Shown here: piece after piece, positions 43,930 to 52,031 of the stretch
Layout of the letters: every line of letters starts with the position of its first letter
How positions within the stretch are numbered: position 1 is the stretch's first letter
From: Roseibium limicola
GTDB lineage: Bacteria; Pseudomonadota; Alphaproteobacteria; Rhizobiales; Stappiaceae
Reading direction: 5' to 3'
Assembly (NCBI RefSeq): GCF_017313085.1
Contig: NZ_JAFLNF010000006.1
Coordinates: 1-64,000, forward strand
DNA length: 64,000 nt
Position numbers and translations under genes: made by a program
Notes under the pieces: model-generated
Databases searched by the model: none
What the model was told of the DNA's origin: nothing
Seen by the model: only the letters and a program-made list of their open reading frames with translations

Positions 43930-44432
43930 TGTCCGTGCTCCTTGTTGCGCTCCTTGGAGAAGCGTTTTTTGAGATGCGGCACCAGCCCGCCATCGGCGAG
44001 CAGCACCTTCAAATTGTCAGGAAGGGGTTCCAGCTGGATCACTCGGCCTGTTTCGGTGAGGGTCAGCGTGCCCTGATCCAGATCGAGGCTGACGATGTCG
44101 CCGTCACTCAGTTCTGGAAGATCAGGGGCGATCAGAACGGGAAGTCCCAGATTGATGGCGTTGCGATAGAAGATACCTGCGAAAGATCGGGCGATCACTG
44201 CGGCAAGACCGAGGCGTTTCAGGGCCTCAGCCGCCTGTTCGCGAGAGGAACCCATGCCGAAATTCTTGCCCGCAACCAGGACGTCTCCGGCGGAAACAGA
44301 GCTGGCGAACGCGGGGCGAATGCCTTCCAGACAGTGGGCGGCAAGCTCTTCAATGCCGCCTTTCATGTATTGTCCAGGGGCGAGTTGATCCGTGTCGATA
44401 TCGTCGCCAAATAGGAAAAGCCGTGAGCTCAT
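43920..44432 (-). CDS. Aconitase-superfamily hydratase, small subunit (LeuD-like)
   Basis: A 170-aa swivel domain. It opens FLFGDDIDTDQLAPGQYM and has the motif NFGMGSSREQAAEALKRLG that binds substrate in isopropylmalate isomerase, homoaconitase and dimethylmaleate hydratase small subunits. I place the start at the ATG at 44432, which overlaps the large-subunit stop by ATGA; the longer open frame to 44813 is antisense-like and unrelated. With the 428-aa large subunit it forms a two-subunit [4Fe-4S] hydratase. Leucine synthesis is an unlikely role in this operon. Confidence 0.9.
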   Translation of the reverse strand: MSSRLFLFGDDIDTDQLAPGQYMKGGIEELAAHCLEGIRPAFASSVSAGDVLVAGKNFGMGSSREQAAEALKRLGLAAVIARSFAGIFYRNAINLGLPVLIAPDLPELSDGDIVSLDLDQGTLTLTETGRVIQLEPLPDNLKVLLADGGLVPHLKKRFSKERNKEHGQCA

Positions 44433-45715
44433 GCGGCGATCTCCTCTTTCAGGAAGGGGCGCGGATCGGTGATGTATCCGGCAACCGCCGAAGCAGCGAC
44501 TGTGAACGGCGAACCGAGCCAGACCTGTGATGAGGCAGCTCCCATTCGTCCCTTGAAATTGCGTGCCGTGGACGAAATGCAGGTAACGTCCTCGCCCAGC
44601 CGATGGGTGCCATAGCCGGCGCAGATACCGCAGGCATTCGGCAGGATCTTGGCGCCGGCGTCTTCCAGTATGCCGATGATACCGTCGTTGGCGGCGCGGG
44701 TTTGGTCCTGAACGGAAGATGGTGCCACCAGAAGCTCGACCCCGGAGGCAATCCGATTGCCCTTGATGATGGCGGCGGCGTTTCTCAGGTCTTCGTATTT
44801 CGCTCCGGTACAAGCGCCCAGATAGGCAACCTGAATGTTGGTTTTGGGGGCCTCATTGACCGGACCCGAGTTGGCCGGAGAGTGCGGCGCTGCGACCTGT
44901 GGCGTCAGGGTTGCCGCGTCAAACACATGACGGGCCATCAGGGGGGCATCGGCGTCGGTCTTCAGAGACCTCCAGTCAACGTCATCCAGTGCGGCTCCGG
45001 CCTGTTTGAGGAACGCCAGTGTCGTTTCGTCCGGGCCTATCAGACCTGCCTGTCCGCCCAGTTCCGCGGCCATGTTGGAAAGCGTCATGCGCTCTTGCAT
45101 CGACAGCGCTGCAATGGCTTCGCCGGTATATTCGACCGCCTGATACTGGCCGCCGTCCATGCCCAGCTTGCCGCAGAGAGCCAGCATGATGTCCTTTGCG
45201 GTGACGCCGCGAGAGAGTTGGTTCTGCCATTCGATCAGAATGGTTTGCGGCACTTTCAACCAGATCTCGCCGGTTGCCAGAACGCCGGCCATTTCAGTCG
45301 CGCCGACACCGAACATGTAAGCACCAAAAGCCCCGCCTGTCGGTGAGTGACTATCGCCCCCGACGACAAGCATGCCCGGCTTCAGATGACCTTTTTCCGG
45401 TAGAACGACGTGGCAGATTCCTTCGCCGTCATGAAATGTGACCTGCCGCTGTTTGGCCCATTGTCGGGTGAGTTCAAGAATGCGCGCGCCTTCATCCGTA
45501 TCTCCGGGGACGAAGTGATCGGAGATCAGCACGACCTTGTCCTTGTCGAAGAGACCAACGCCCAGATCCTGCAGGATCGGCTCGACCCGACGCGGGCCGC
45601 CGCTATCGTGGATCATCGCCAGATCGACCTGGCAGGTGATCACGTCACCGGGCGTCACATGATCCAGTCCAGCTGCTCGGGCGACAATCTTTTGTGCGAG
45701 TGTTGTGGCCATCAT
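44429..45715 (-). CDS. Aconitase-superfamily hydratase, large subunit (LeuC-like)
   Basis: A 428-aa large subunit. The iron-sulfur cysteines are in AYLGACTGAKYEDL and ILPNACGICAGYGTHRLG, and HSPTGGAFGAYMFGVGATEM and STARNFKGRMG complete the active site. The length matches the archaeal-type LeuC/homoaconitase and dimethylmaleate hydratase group, shorter than the 460-470 aa of enterobacterial LeuC. It starts at the livF stop with a four-base overlap. It probably hydrates an unsaturated dicarboxylate to a malate derivative. Confidence 0.9.
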   Translation of the reverse strand: MMATTLAQKIVARAAGLDHVTPGDVITCQVDLAMIHDSGGPRRVEPILQDLGVGLFDKDKVVLISDHFVPGDTDEGARILELTRQWAKQRQVTFHDGEGICHVVLPEKGHLKPGMLVVGGDSHSPTGGAFGAYMFGVGATEMAGVLATGEIWLKVPQTILIEWQNQLSRGVTAKDIMLALCGKLGMDGGQYQAVEYTGEAIAALSMQERMTLSNMAAELGGQAGLIGPDETTLAFLKQAGAALDDVDWRSLKTDADAPLMARHVFDAATLTPQVAAPHSPANSGPVNEAPKTNIQVAYLGACTGAKYEDLRNAAAIIKGNRIASGVELLVAPSSVQDQTRAANDGIIGILEDAGAKILPNACGICAGYGTHRLGEDVTCISSTARNFKGRMGAASSQVWLGSPFTVAASAVAGYITDPRPFLKEEIAA

Positions 45716-46416
45716 GACAGCCCCAGGTAGGAGCGTTTCAGCTCCGGATCATTCATCAGGTCTTTGGTTGGACCGGATAGTGAGATCTCGCCGTTTTCCA
45801 TGACGAAGGCGCGGCTGGCGATTTCCATCGACTGCAGCACATTCTGCTCCACCAGAAGCACGGGCAAGCCATCGGCATTCAGCTGTCCGATCAGTGTGAA
45901 CATCTCCTCCACCAGCAGCGGAGACAGCCCGATGGACGGTTCGTCCAGGATCAGAAGTTCCGGTTCGGCCATCATGCCGCGTCCGATGGCGAGCATCTGC
46001 TGTTCGCCTCCAGACAGGGTGCCGGCTTTTTGATCGAAGCGCTCCTTGAGACGCGGAAAAATCGCGGTGACCTTCTCGATGTTGCGCGCCCGATTTTTCT
46101 TGGCCCGACGATAGGCGCCCAGTTCCAGGTTTTCCCGGATGGTGAGGTTCGGGAAGATATGGCGCCCTTCGGGAACATGGATGAGCCCGCGTTCGACAAT
46201 GGCTTCCGAGGATTGGCCGTTCAGCAGCTCACCCTGAAAGCGGATTTCTCCGGACCAGGGCTTCATCAGTCCGGAGAGGATGGAGCTGACCGTGGTCTTG
46301 CCGACACCATTGGAGCCGAGCAGAGCAACGATCTCGCCTGCTTCTATGTCAAAAGAAACCCCGCGCAGCACTTCGACAGCGCCGTATCCCCCTTTGAGGT
46401 TCTGGATCTCAAGCAT
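45712..46416 (-). CDS. livF: Branched-chain-type ABC transporter ATPase LivF
   Basis: A 234-aa ATPase with Walker A LLGSNGVGKTT, signature LSGGEQQMLAIGRGMM and Walker B LLILDEPSIGLSP, plus the LivF-type end LVEQNVLQSMEIASRAFVMENG. The ATG at 46416 follows AGGAGG and overlaps livG by eight bases; the longer frame is an extension into livG. It is one of two ATPases of the hydrophobic-amino-acid-type importer encoded here. In this operon the importer may carry the amide, imide or acid degraded by the downstream enzymes. Confidence 0.92.
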   Translation of the reverse strand: MLEIQNLKGGYGAVEVLRGVSFDIEAGEIVALLGSNGVGKTTVSSILSGLMKPWSGEIRFQGELLNGQSSEAIVERGLIHVPEGRHIFPNLTIRENLELGAYRRAKKNRARNIEKVTAIFPRLKERFDQKAGTLSGGEQQMLAIGRGMMAEPELLILDEPSIGLSPLLVEEMFTLIGQLNADGLPVLLVEQNVLQSMEIASRAFVMENGEISLSGPTKDLMNDPELKRSYLGLS

Positions 46417-47215
46417 TGTGCGCCTCCTCTTCGGCGGCTGATTGCGCGGCCATACGAGCCGCCATGCCCTTGCCGAGATAGGCTTCGATGACCTGCGGGT
46501 CTTGGACCACATCGCGCGGGACACCCTCTGCGATCAGCGTGCCCTGATTGAGCACCCAGGTGTATTCCGACAGGCTCATCACCGCCTGCATCACATGCTC
46601 GATGAGCAAGATCGTGATGCCGTCGTCCTTGAGGGACAGGATCACCGGGATGATGTCGCGGATCTCCGAAGGGTTAAGTCCGGCAAGCACCTCGTCAAAC
46701 AGGATCAACTTCGGCTCGGTCGCTAGCGCTCTCGCCACTTCCAGTCGTTTGCGTCCGGCCACGGTCAGCGCTGCGGCATCCCGGTCCAACCGATCCCCAA
46801 GACCGACCTTGATGGCAACAGCCTCGGCCTTTTCCAGGGCTTGCCTGCGGGAACGGATGTTCAGATGAGCACCGACGGCGATGTTTTCGCGCACGGTCTG
46901 GCCACGGAATGGCTGCACGATCTGAAAGGTGCGGATCATGCCGCGTCTGGCGATATCCTGCGGGGCGAGGCCGGTGATTGTCTGACCCAGAAACGACACG
47001 CTGCCGCTGTCAGGTGTGTGAAAACCGGTGATCAGTGCAAACAGCGTTGTCTTACCGGCGCCATTCGGGCCGATAAGCGAGGTGATCTTGCCAGCCGGAA
47101 CATCCAGACGGATGTCGTTGGAGGCCTTCAGTCCGCCAAAGCTCTTGGAGATGCCTTTGACTTCCAGCATCGGAGTTTGCGTTATTGGTTGTTGCGTATT
47201 GGCAGCATCAGCCAT
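46409..47215 (-). CDS. livG: Branched-chain-type ABC transporter ATPase LivG
   Basis: A 268-aa ATPase with Walker A LIGPNGAGKTTLF, signature LTVAGRKRLEVARAL and Walker B LILFDEVLAGLNPSE. The signature lacks the second Gly (SGG becomes TVAG), as is common in LivG. The ATG at 47215 has AGGAGG just upstream, so the 11-residue Arg-rich extension is not used. It overlaps livM and livF by eight bases each. Confidence 0.92.
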   Translation of the reverse strand: MADAANTQQPITQTPMLEVKGISKSFGGLKASNDIRLDVPAGKITSLIGPNGAGKTTLFALITGFHTPDSGSVSFLGQTITGLAPQDIARRGMIRTFQIVQPFRGQTVRENIAVGAHLNIRSRRQALEKAEAVAIKVGLGDRLDRDAAALTVAGRKRLEVARALATEPKLILFDEVLAGLNPSEIRDIIPVILSLKDDGITILLIEHVMQAVMSLSEYTWVLNQGTLIAEGVPRDVVQDPQVIEAYLGKGMAARMAAQSAAEEEAHNA

Positions 47216-48185
47216 TGTTTTCCTCCTTCTTCTTGGACGCTGGGACACGGCCTGTCAGGGAGTTGATGAGGCCAGAAAGGCCGCGTGGCGAGAAGAGGAT
47301 CACCAACACCAGGAGGATGCCGTAGAGCACAAGACTGGCCCCCGGCAGATCGCCGATAACGCTGCGTGTCACTTCGGACAGAGTGTGAAGGGCAATGGCT
47401 CCGAATAGCGGGCCAAACAATGTGCCCAGACCGCCAACGATCGGCACCAGCAAGCTCTCCACCGAGACAGAGGATCCATAGGCAATCGACGGGTCGAGGT
47501 AGAGGAAGTACTGGGCATAAAAGCACCCGGCGAGGCCGGAAAACAGGCCGGAGAGCAGGATCGCGCTCATCTTGACCTTGAACGGATCCACGCCGAGGGC
47601 CCGCGCGGCATCTTCATTGTCACGCACCGCCATCAACTGGGCGCCGAAGCGGGAGTTGCCAATCCACCAGACGGTGAGGAATGCAATAAAAGTGATTGCC
47701 AGAAGCAGCCAGAAGTAGCTGGCCTTGTCGACAAACTGCATGTTGGCCGCAGACGGGTTCAGCTCGATCAAGAGACCTACACCGGCGCCGGTGAAGGGGA
47801 CGGAGTTGGACAGGATCCGCAGTACCTCGGCAAATGCCAGTGTGATCAGGGCAAAGTATGACCCCTTCAGCCCATAGCGGAATGTCGAGAAACCGATGAA
47901 CGCGGCGACGAGCATGGCCAGCATGCCTCCGGCGACCAGGCCGACCCAGGGGTTGATGCCCAGCTGAACCTGCAGCACGGCGATGGTGTAGGCGCCCGTT
48001 CCGAAGAAGGCGGCATGGCCAAAGGAAAACTGGCCACCATAGCCGCCGAGGATGTTCCAGGCCTGCCCCAGTAGGGCGGCATAAAGCACCATGATGATGA
48101 GGTTCATCCACACGGCAGAGTGGATAAAGATGGGCGCAACGGCGAGAGCTGCGAAAAGCGCCACAAGAAGAGCGAGTTGTCTCAT
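47208..48185 (-). CDS. livM: Branched-chain-type ABC transporter permease LivM
   Basis: A 325-aa membrane protein with about nine to ten hydrophobic segments. Typical LivM blocks are AWNILGGYGGQFSFGHAAFFGTGAY near residue 42 and the late GGLGTLFGPLFGAIAL. It starts three bases after the livH stop. It pairs with LivH to form the membrane channel. Confidence 0.92.
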   Translation of the reverse strand: MRQLALLVALFAALAVAPIFIHSAVWMNLIIMVLYAALLGQAWNILGGYGGQFSFGHAAFFGTGAYTIAVLQVQLGINPWVGLVAGGMLAMLVAAFIGFSTFRYGLKGSYFALITLAFAEVLRILSNSVPFTGAGVGLLIELNPSAANMQFVDKASYFWLLLAITFIAFLTVWWIGNSRFGAQLMAVRDNEDAARALGVDPFKVKMSAILLSGLFSGLAGCFYAQYFLYLDPSIAYGSSVSVESLLVPIVGGLGTLFGPLFGAIALHTLSEVTRSVIGDLPGASLVLYGILLVLVILFSPRGLSGLINSLTGRVPASKKKEENNG

Positions 48186-48188
48186 GGC

Positions 48189-49061
48189 TTACACCTTGTG
48201 TCCGAGCAGGCCGGTGGGCCGGAAGATGAGCACCACGATGAAGATGACGAAGATGCCGATCTGGCCGAGGCTTTCGCCGAGGAACAGCCCCCCAAGTGCC
48301 TCGACGACTCCGATGATCAGTCCGCCAAGAAGAGCGCCGACGAAGGAGCCCATGCCTCCGAGAACCACGATGGTGAAGGCCACCAGCACGAAGCCTTGTC
48401 CGACATGTGGACTGACGTAATAGGTGGGGAGCAGCAGACAGGCGGCAACGCCAAGGCAGGCGACGCCGAGACCGAAGCTCATGGCGAAGACATGGTTGGT
48501 GTTGATGCCGACCAGCCGTGCCCCCTTGGGTTCCTTGGCCAGCGCCCGGATGGCGCGGCCCAGGTCCGTCTTGTTGATCACCAGCCAGAAAAGCCCGGCC
48601 GTGACCACGGCGCCAATGAAGGCGTAGACCTTGGGCTGGGGAATGAAGGTGCCGAGGATTTCGAAAACCTCGAATGAGTAGGGCGTATCGATGATCCGTG
48701 TGTCGGACCTGAAGCCCATTAACGCCAGGTTCTCGATGATGATTGCCAGACCAAGCGTCACCAGAAGAATGTTTTCATCCCGACCATGGCTGGCCTTGGT
48801 GATGACGAGGCGCTGCAACGTGTAGCCGATAGCAAACATCACCGGTGGCACGATGAACAGCGCCACATAGGGATCTACCCCCAGCACGGTGTTCAGGAAA
48901 TAGACGCCGTAGAGCGCCAGCATGAGCAGAGCGCCATGGGCGAAATTGATGATGTGGAGTACGCCGTAGATCAGGGTCAGCCCTAGGGCGACCAGGGCGT
49001 AGAGCGCACCTGTGGTTAGTCCGTTGAGAACGGACGGCAGAACAATCGCGAGATCTGGCAT
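48189..49061 (-). CDS. livH: Branched-chain-type ABC transporter permease LivH
   Basis: A 290-aa membrane protein with LivH blocks NGLTTGALYALVALGLTLIYGVLHIINFAHGALL at the N-terminus (positions about 12-45) and VLGGMGSFVGALLGGLIIG near residue 245. The ATG at 49061 is used here; a GTG at 49073 would add four residues. A stem-loop lies between it and the binding-protein gene upstream. Confidence 0.9.
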   Translation of the reverse strand: MPDLAIVLPSVLNGLTTGALYALVALGLTLIYGVLHIINFAHGALLMLALYGVYFLNTVLGVDPYVALFIVPPVMFAIGYTLQRLVITKASHGRDENILLVTLGLAIIIENLALMGFRSDTRIIDTPYSFEVFEILGTFIPQPKVYAFIGAVVTAGLFWLVINKTDLGRAIRALAKEPKGARLVGINTNHVFAMSFGLGVACLGVAACLLLPTYYVSPHVGQGFVLVAFTIVVLGGMGSFVGALLGGLIIGVVEALGGLFLGESLGQIGIFVIFIVVLIFRPTGLLGHKV

Positions 49062-49084
49062 TTTGGACCGCACCCTGGAAGGCG

Positions 49085-49109
49085 CCGCCGGGCGGAGTTC
49101 ACCCGGCGG
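49085..49109 (-). other. Stem-loop between binding-protein and livH genes
   Basis: Perfect 8-bp GC arms (49085-49092 with 49102-49109) with a 9-base loop lie 22 bases after the binding-protein stop. There is no T-run. Confidence 0.6.
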
Positions 49110-49131
49110 TCGTTATTATGGTTTCAGACGG

Positions 49132-50367
49132 TTAGCCGTTCATCGGGAAGACGGTTTCGGCGGAAGCGAACTCCGAAGGGAAGATCACTTCGATATCGCC
49201 GTTCTGAACCTGGGTGTTGACCGGAGCGGCCCCCATGTTCTGGCCGTTTTCCATCTTTGTAGCCGCATAAGGCATGTAGGACATGTCCAGATTGGACCCG
49301 GCCAGCGCTTCGTTCACGGCCGCCTTGTCGGTGGTGCCGGCACGTTCGATGGCGTCGACCAGCCCGAGGACGGCGTTGTAGGCCAGGAACACCTCGTAGG
49401 TGTAAATCAGTCCCTTGGCTTCGGCTGCCGTCTTGCGCTGCATGGCAACTTCCGACTTCGGGTTGAACCAATGGTTACAATCCATGATCAGGTCGGCAGC
49501 TTCCGGAAATTCGTTGACGAACTTGTAGTTCGACGCTGCCCCGCCAAGCACGGAGTAGATGCCTTTGGCCTCGATACGCTGTTGGCGCATGGTGCGGGCC
49601 AGAAGCACATATTCGTTGTAGTAATTGGCTGGAATGATGAGGTCGGGTTGCTTGGACTTCAACTGCAGCACGATGTTGGTGAAGTCGCGTGTCGGGTTGG
49701 CGTGTTTGATCACGTCGACCACATCGATGCCGATGGACGGCAGGCGTTCGGACAGCAGGTTGGCTGTGCCGGTGCCGAAAACGGATTCCTCGTGGATGAT
49801 CATGGCCGTTTTGGCCGGAGAGGAAGACGCCTGATTGATGGCATTCAGGTTGTCGACCGCGAAATTCGCGATGTTTCCGTAGCCGGGACCGAAGCGGAAA
49901 GTGTTTTCCAGTCCGCGAGACATAATGCTGTCGGATACACCTACATCCACCACATGCGGCGTGTTGGTCTTGGCGGCTTCCTGCGATGTCGCCAGAGAGA
50001 TGGCAGAGGAGTAGCCGGCGACGATGCCTGCGACGCCTTCTTCCGCCATCTTGCCAACTTCACTGGCGCCGATTTCAGGCTTGCCCTGGCTGTCGGCAAG
50101 AACCGCTTCAACCTGAGCGCCACCCAGCGACTTGATGCCGCCGGCTGCGTTGATGTCGGCAATGGCCATCAAGGCACCTTCACGGCATTGGCTGCCGGAG
50201 AAGGCGATAAAGCCGGATACTGGATGAACCAGACCGATCTTTACCGGAGCTGCCTGCGCCCGCAGGACGGAGGGAAAGCCCGTGACGCCAAGGCCAAGAG
50301 CCGCGACGCCGGAGTTTTTCAGGAATTGACGACGACCGAGGCCGCCGGATTTCATAGTATCTGTCAT
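49132..50367 (-). CDS. Tat-exported substrate-binding protein of the Liv-type importer
   Basis: A 411-aa Peripla_BP_6 protein. The N-terminus has a twin-arginine signal GRRQFLKNSG followed by a hydrophobic stretch and LRAQAAP, so it is probably exported folded by the Tat pathway. The mature part begins VKIGLVHPVSGFIAFSGSQCREG. I chose the ATG at 50367, which follows GGGAGG. It defines the specificity of the importer, whose ligand may be an amide or cyclic compound rather than leucine. Confidence 0.9.
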   Translation of the reverse strand: MTDTMKSGGLGRRQFLKNSGVAALGLGVTGFPSVLRAQAAPVKIGLVHPVSGFIAFSGSQCREGALMAIADINAAGGIKSLGGAQVEAVLADSQGKPEIGASEVGKMAEEGVAGIVAGYSSAISLATSQEAAKTNTPHVVDVGVSDSIMSRGLENTFRFGPGYGNIANFAVDNLNAINQASSSPAKTAMIIHEESVFGTGTANLLSERLPSIGIDVVDVIKHANPTRDFTNIVLQLKSKQPDLIIPANYYNEYVLLARTMRQQRIEAKGIYSVLGGAASNYKFVNEFPEAADLIMDCNHWFNPKSEVAMQRKTAAEAKGLIYTYEVFLAYNAVLGLVDAIERAGTTDKAAVNEALAGSNLDMSYMPYAATKMENGQNMGAAPVNTQVQNGDIEVIFPSEFASAETVFPMNG

Positions 50368-50433
50368 TATGCAAAACCTCCCGATTTGGCCGTCTGCCGA
50401 CGGCATCGGATTGACCCGGTGTTCCCCTAGCTT

Positions 50434-51279
50434 TTATCCGCCGCCGGCCGGGATCGGAGCGGAGCTTGTTGTTGTCCATCGCGCATCGCCATCTTCCGTG
50501 ACTCGACGCATGGACAATTCGAAATGGTAGAGATCTGGCCGGTAGAGGGCGCGGATGTACTCCACTGGACGCTCCGACCGGTCGCGCACAACGCGGCGTA
50601 CCTCAATCAGCGGGTTGCCCGGATGGGTCTCCAGCGCCGCGGCGATTTCGCCATCGGCCAGTGTTGCGGTGATTGTCTGCTGTGCGGCGTCGACGGCAAC
50701 CCCAGCGCGCTCCAAAAGGCGCAAAAGCGGGATGCGGTTCAGCTCATCATGATCATATTGTCGGCCGATGTCGGCCGGTACATAGGTGATCAGGTAGGAC
50801 ATGGGCTCGCCGTTGAGGCGGCGGACGCGCACAGCGCGCTGCACTTCATCGCCCGGATTGACTTCCAGTGCGTGGGCGATGTCATCGCTGGCCGGCACAT
50901 AGCTGAAGTCCAGAACCGATGCCTCGGTTGCCAGGCCCATGAGTGAGACATTTTCCAGCCAGCCTTCAATCGAAGATGTCACAGCGGGGGAAGGCGGGCG
51001 CTTCAGAACGCGTGTTCCTCGGCCGCGCTCACGGATCACCAGACCAGCGTCTGCCAGCTCGTTGAGGGCGCGTTTGGCGGTGATGCGGGAGACGCCGAAC
51101 TCGGTAGAGAGATCCAGCTCGCTTGGCACGAGATGACCTTCGCTGAGGTCGCCACCGTAGATCCGGTTGCGCAGGATCAGGAAGATCTGGTGATAAAGCG
51201 GCACCGGACCGGAGGAGGTCAGTCGGGCGCTTTGAGGGCGCTCGCTGCGGGCTTTCTCCAGATTGGTGGGCTCAACCAT
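50434..51279 (-). CDS. GntR-family regulator, HutC subfamily (UTRA domain)
   Basis: A 281-aa regulator. The winged helix spans PLYHQIFLILRNRIYGG to FGVSRITAKRALNELADAGLVIRERGRGT. A UTRA effector domain follows, with DEVQRAVRVRRLNGEPMSYLITYVP and HPGNPLIEVRRVVRDRSERPVEYIRALYRPD. The ATG at 51279 follows AAGGAG by nine bases; the open frame to 51300 begins with TTG. It is the first gene of the 13-gene operon, and a good promoter lies just upstream, so it probably represses its own operon until an effector binds. Confidence 0.9.
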   Translation of the reverse strand: MVEPTNLEKARSERPQSARLTSSGPVPLYHQIFLILRNRIYGGDLSEGHLVPSELDLSTEFGVSRITAKRALNELADAGLVIRERGRGTRVLKRPPSPAVTSSIEGWLENVSLMGLATEASVLDFSYVPASDDIAHALEVNPGDEVQRAVRVRRLNGEPMSYLITYVPADIGRQYDHDELNRIPLLRLLERAGVAVDAAQQTITATLADGEIAAALETHPGNPLIEVRRVVRDRSERPVEYIRALYRPDLYHFELSMRRVTEDGDARWTTTSSAPIPAGGG

Positions 51280-51305
51280 TGGAAATGTCTCCTTATTCAA
51301 ATTAA

Positions 51306-51333
51306 ATAGTATATCAATATGCCATTATGTCAA
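51306..51333 (-). promoter_or_regulatory. Promoter of the 51279-37234 operon
   Basis: On the minus strand a consensus TTGACA (51333-51328) and TACTAT (51311-51306) are 16 bases apart in an AT-rich stretch. The start would lie about 20 bases before the regulator's ATG. The whole 87-base gap is shared with the divergent tautomerase gene. Confidence 0.6.
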
Positions 51334-51366
51334 TTAAGGCGGTTTGAGAAAAATCGGAGGGATGTC

Positions 51367-51927
51367 ATGCCGGTGGTTCGAGTGTTGTTGATCGAGGGAT
51401 ATGGTGCCGAAGTACGGCGCAGATTAGGGCGAGTCCTGACAGATGCGGTTCGTCTGGTAATCGATGCGCCGAAAGACGTGATCATCGTCGCGACGGAAGA
51501 AGTGAAGCCGGACAACTACATGCGCGGGGGTCTCACCAAACAGCCTGGCGCTGCGGTGGCGGATCCGGTGGAGATTGTTCGCAGTTTTCTGTCGGCAATG
51601 GAAAACCGCGATCTTGCGCGAGCTCGGCACTTTTTATCTGACGACATGGAGATGAGCTTTCCGGGCGGCGTCCGGTTTGAAAACCTCAATGAAATGGTTG
51701 CCTGGAGCAGGACCCGCTACAGCACGATCACCAAGACGTTCGAGGGTTTCGATGTCTGCATGGGAGAGAACGGGCCTGTTGTCTTTTGTCGCGGCTTTCT
51801 CTCCGGCGGCTGGGTCGACGGTCAAGCCTTCTCGGGCATTCGCTTCGTCGATCGCTTCGAACTCTCCCATAATCTCATCTGCCGCCAGTCCGTCTGGAAC
51901 GACTTGTCGGAATGCCTCCGCGGTTGA
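51367..51927 (+). CDS. Tautomerase-SnoaL fusion protein
   Basis: A 186-aa protein with two parts. Residues 1-60 (MPVVRVLLIEGYG to DNYMRGG) look like a 4-oxalocrotonate tautomerase-type beta-alpha-beta unit with Pro directly after the start Met, as the catalytic Pro-1 requires. Residues from about 70 (VEIVRSFLSAMENRDLARARHFLSDD) form a SnoaL-like NTF2/ketosteroid isomerase fold. The ATG at 51367 follows CGGAGG; the open frame to 51319 would bury the proline. It is divergent from the hydantoinase operon and may tautomerise an intermediate of that pathway. The function is inferred. Confidence 0.8.
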   Translation: MPVVRVLLIEGYGAEVRRRLGRVLTDAVRLVIDAPKDVIIVATEEVKPDNYMRGGLTKQPGAAVADPVEIVRSFLSAMENRDLARARHFLSDDMEMSFPGGVRFENLNEMVAWSRTRYSTITKTFEGFDVCMGENGPVVFCRGFLSGGWVDGQAFSGIRFVDRFELSHNLICRQSVWNDLSECLRG

Positions 51928-51990
51928 TGCTTTCTGGCGGATAGGAGAGCTGAGTGGACCGGGGGATGCAGATGGACTAGGTATCGCTAT

Positions 51991-52000
51991 CTGTCGACAC
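51991..52000. promoter_or_regulatory. Possible FCD-regulator operator before the regulator gene
   Basis: The palindrome TGTCGACA at 51992-51999 lies 33 bases before the chosen start of the FCD regulator gene. The same core is found in the palindrome at 52910-52919 before the TRAP genes. Confidence 0.4.
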
Positions 52001-52031
52001 GTTGTGTCTTGACGGGACTTCAGCAAGCAAA

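Noticed and set aside
43920-45715. Leucine biosynthesis leuCD
   Set aside because: The pair sits inside a catabolic operon with a Liv importer, HyuAB and a lyase, with no leuA or leuB; the large subunit is of the short homoaconitase-like type.
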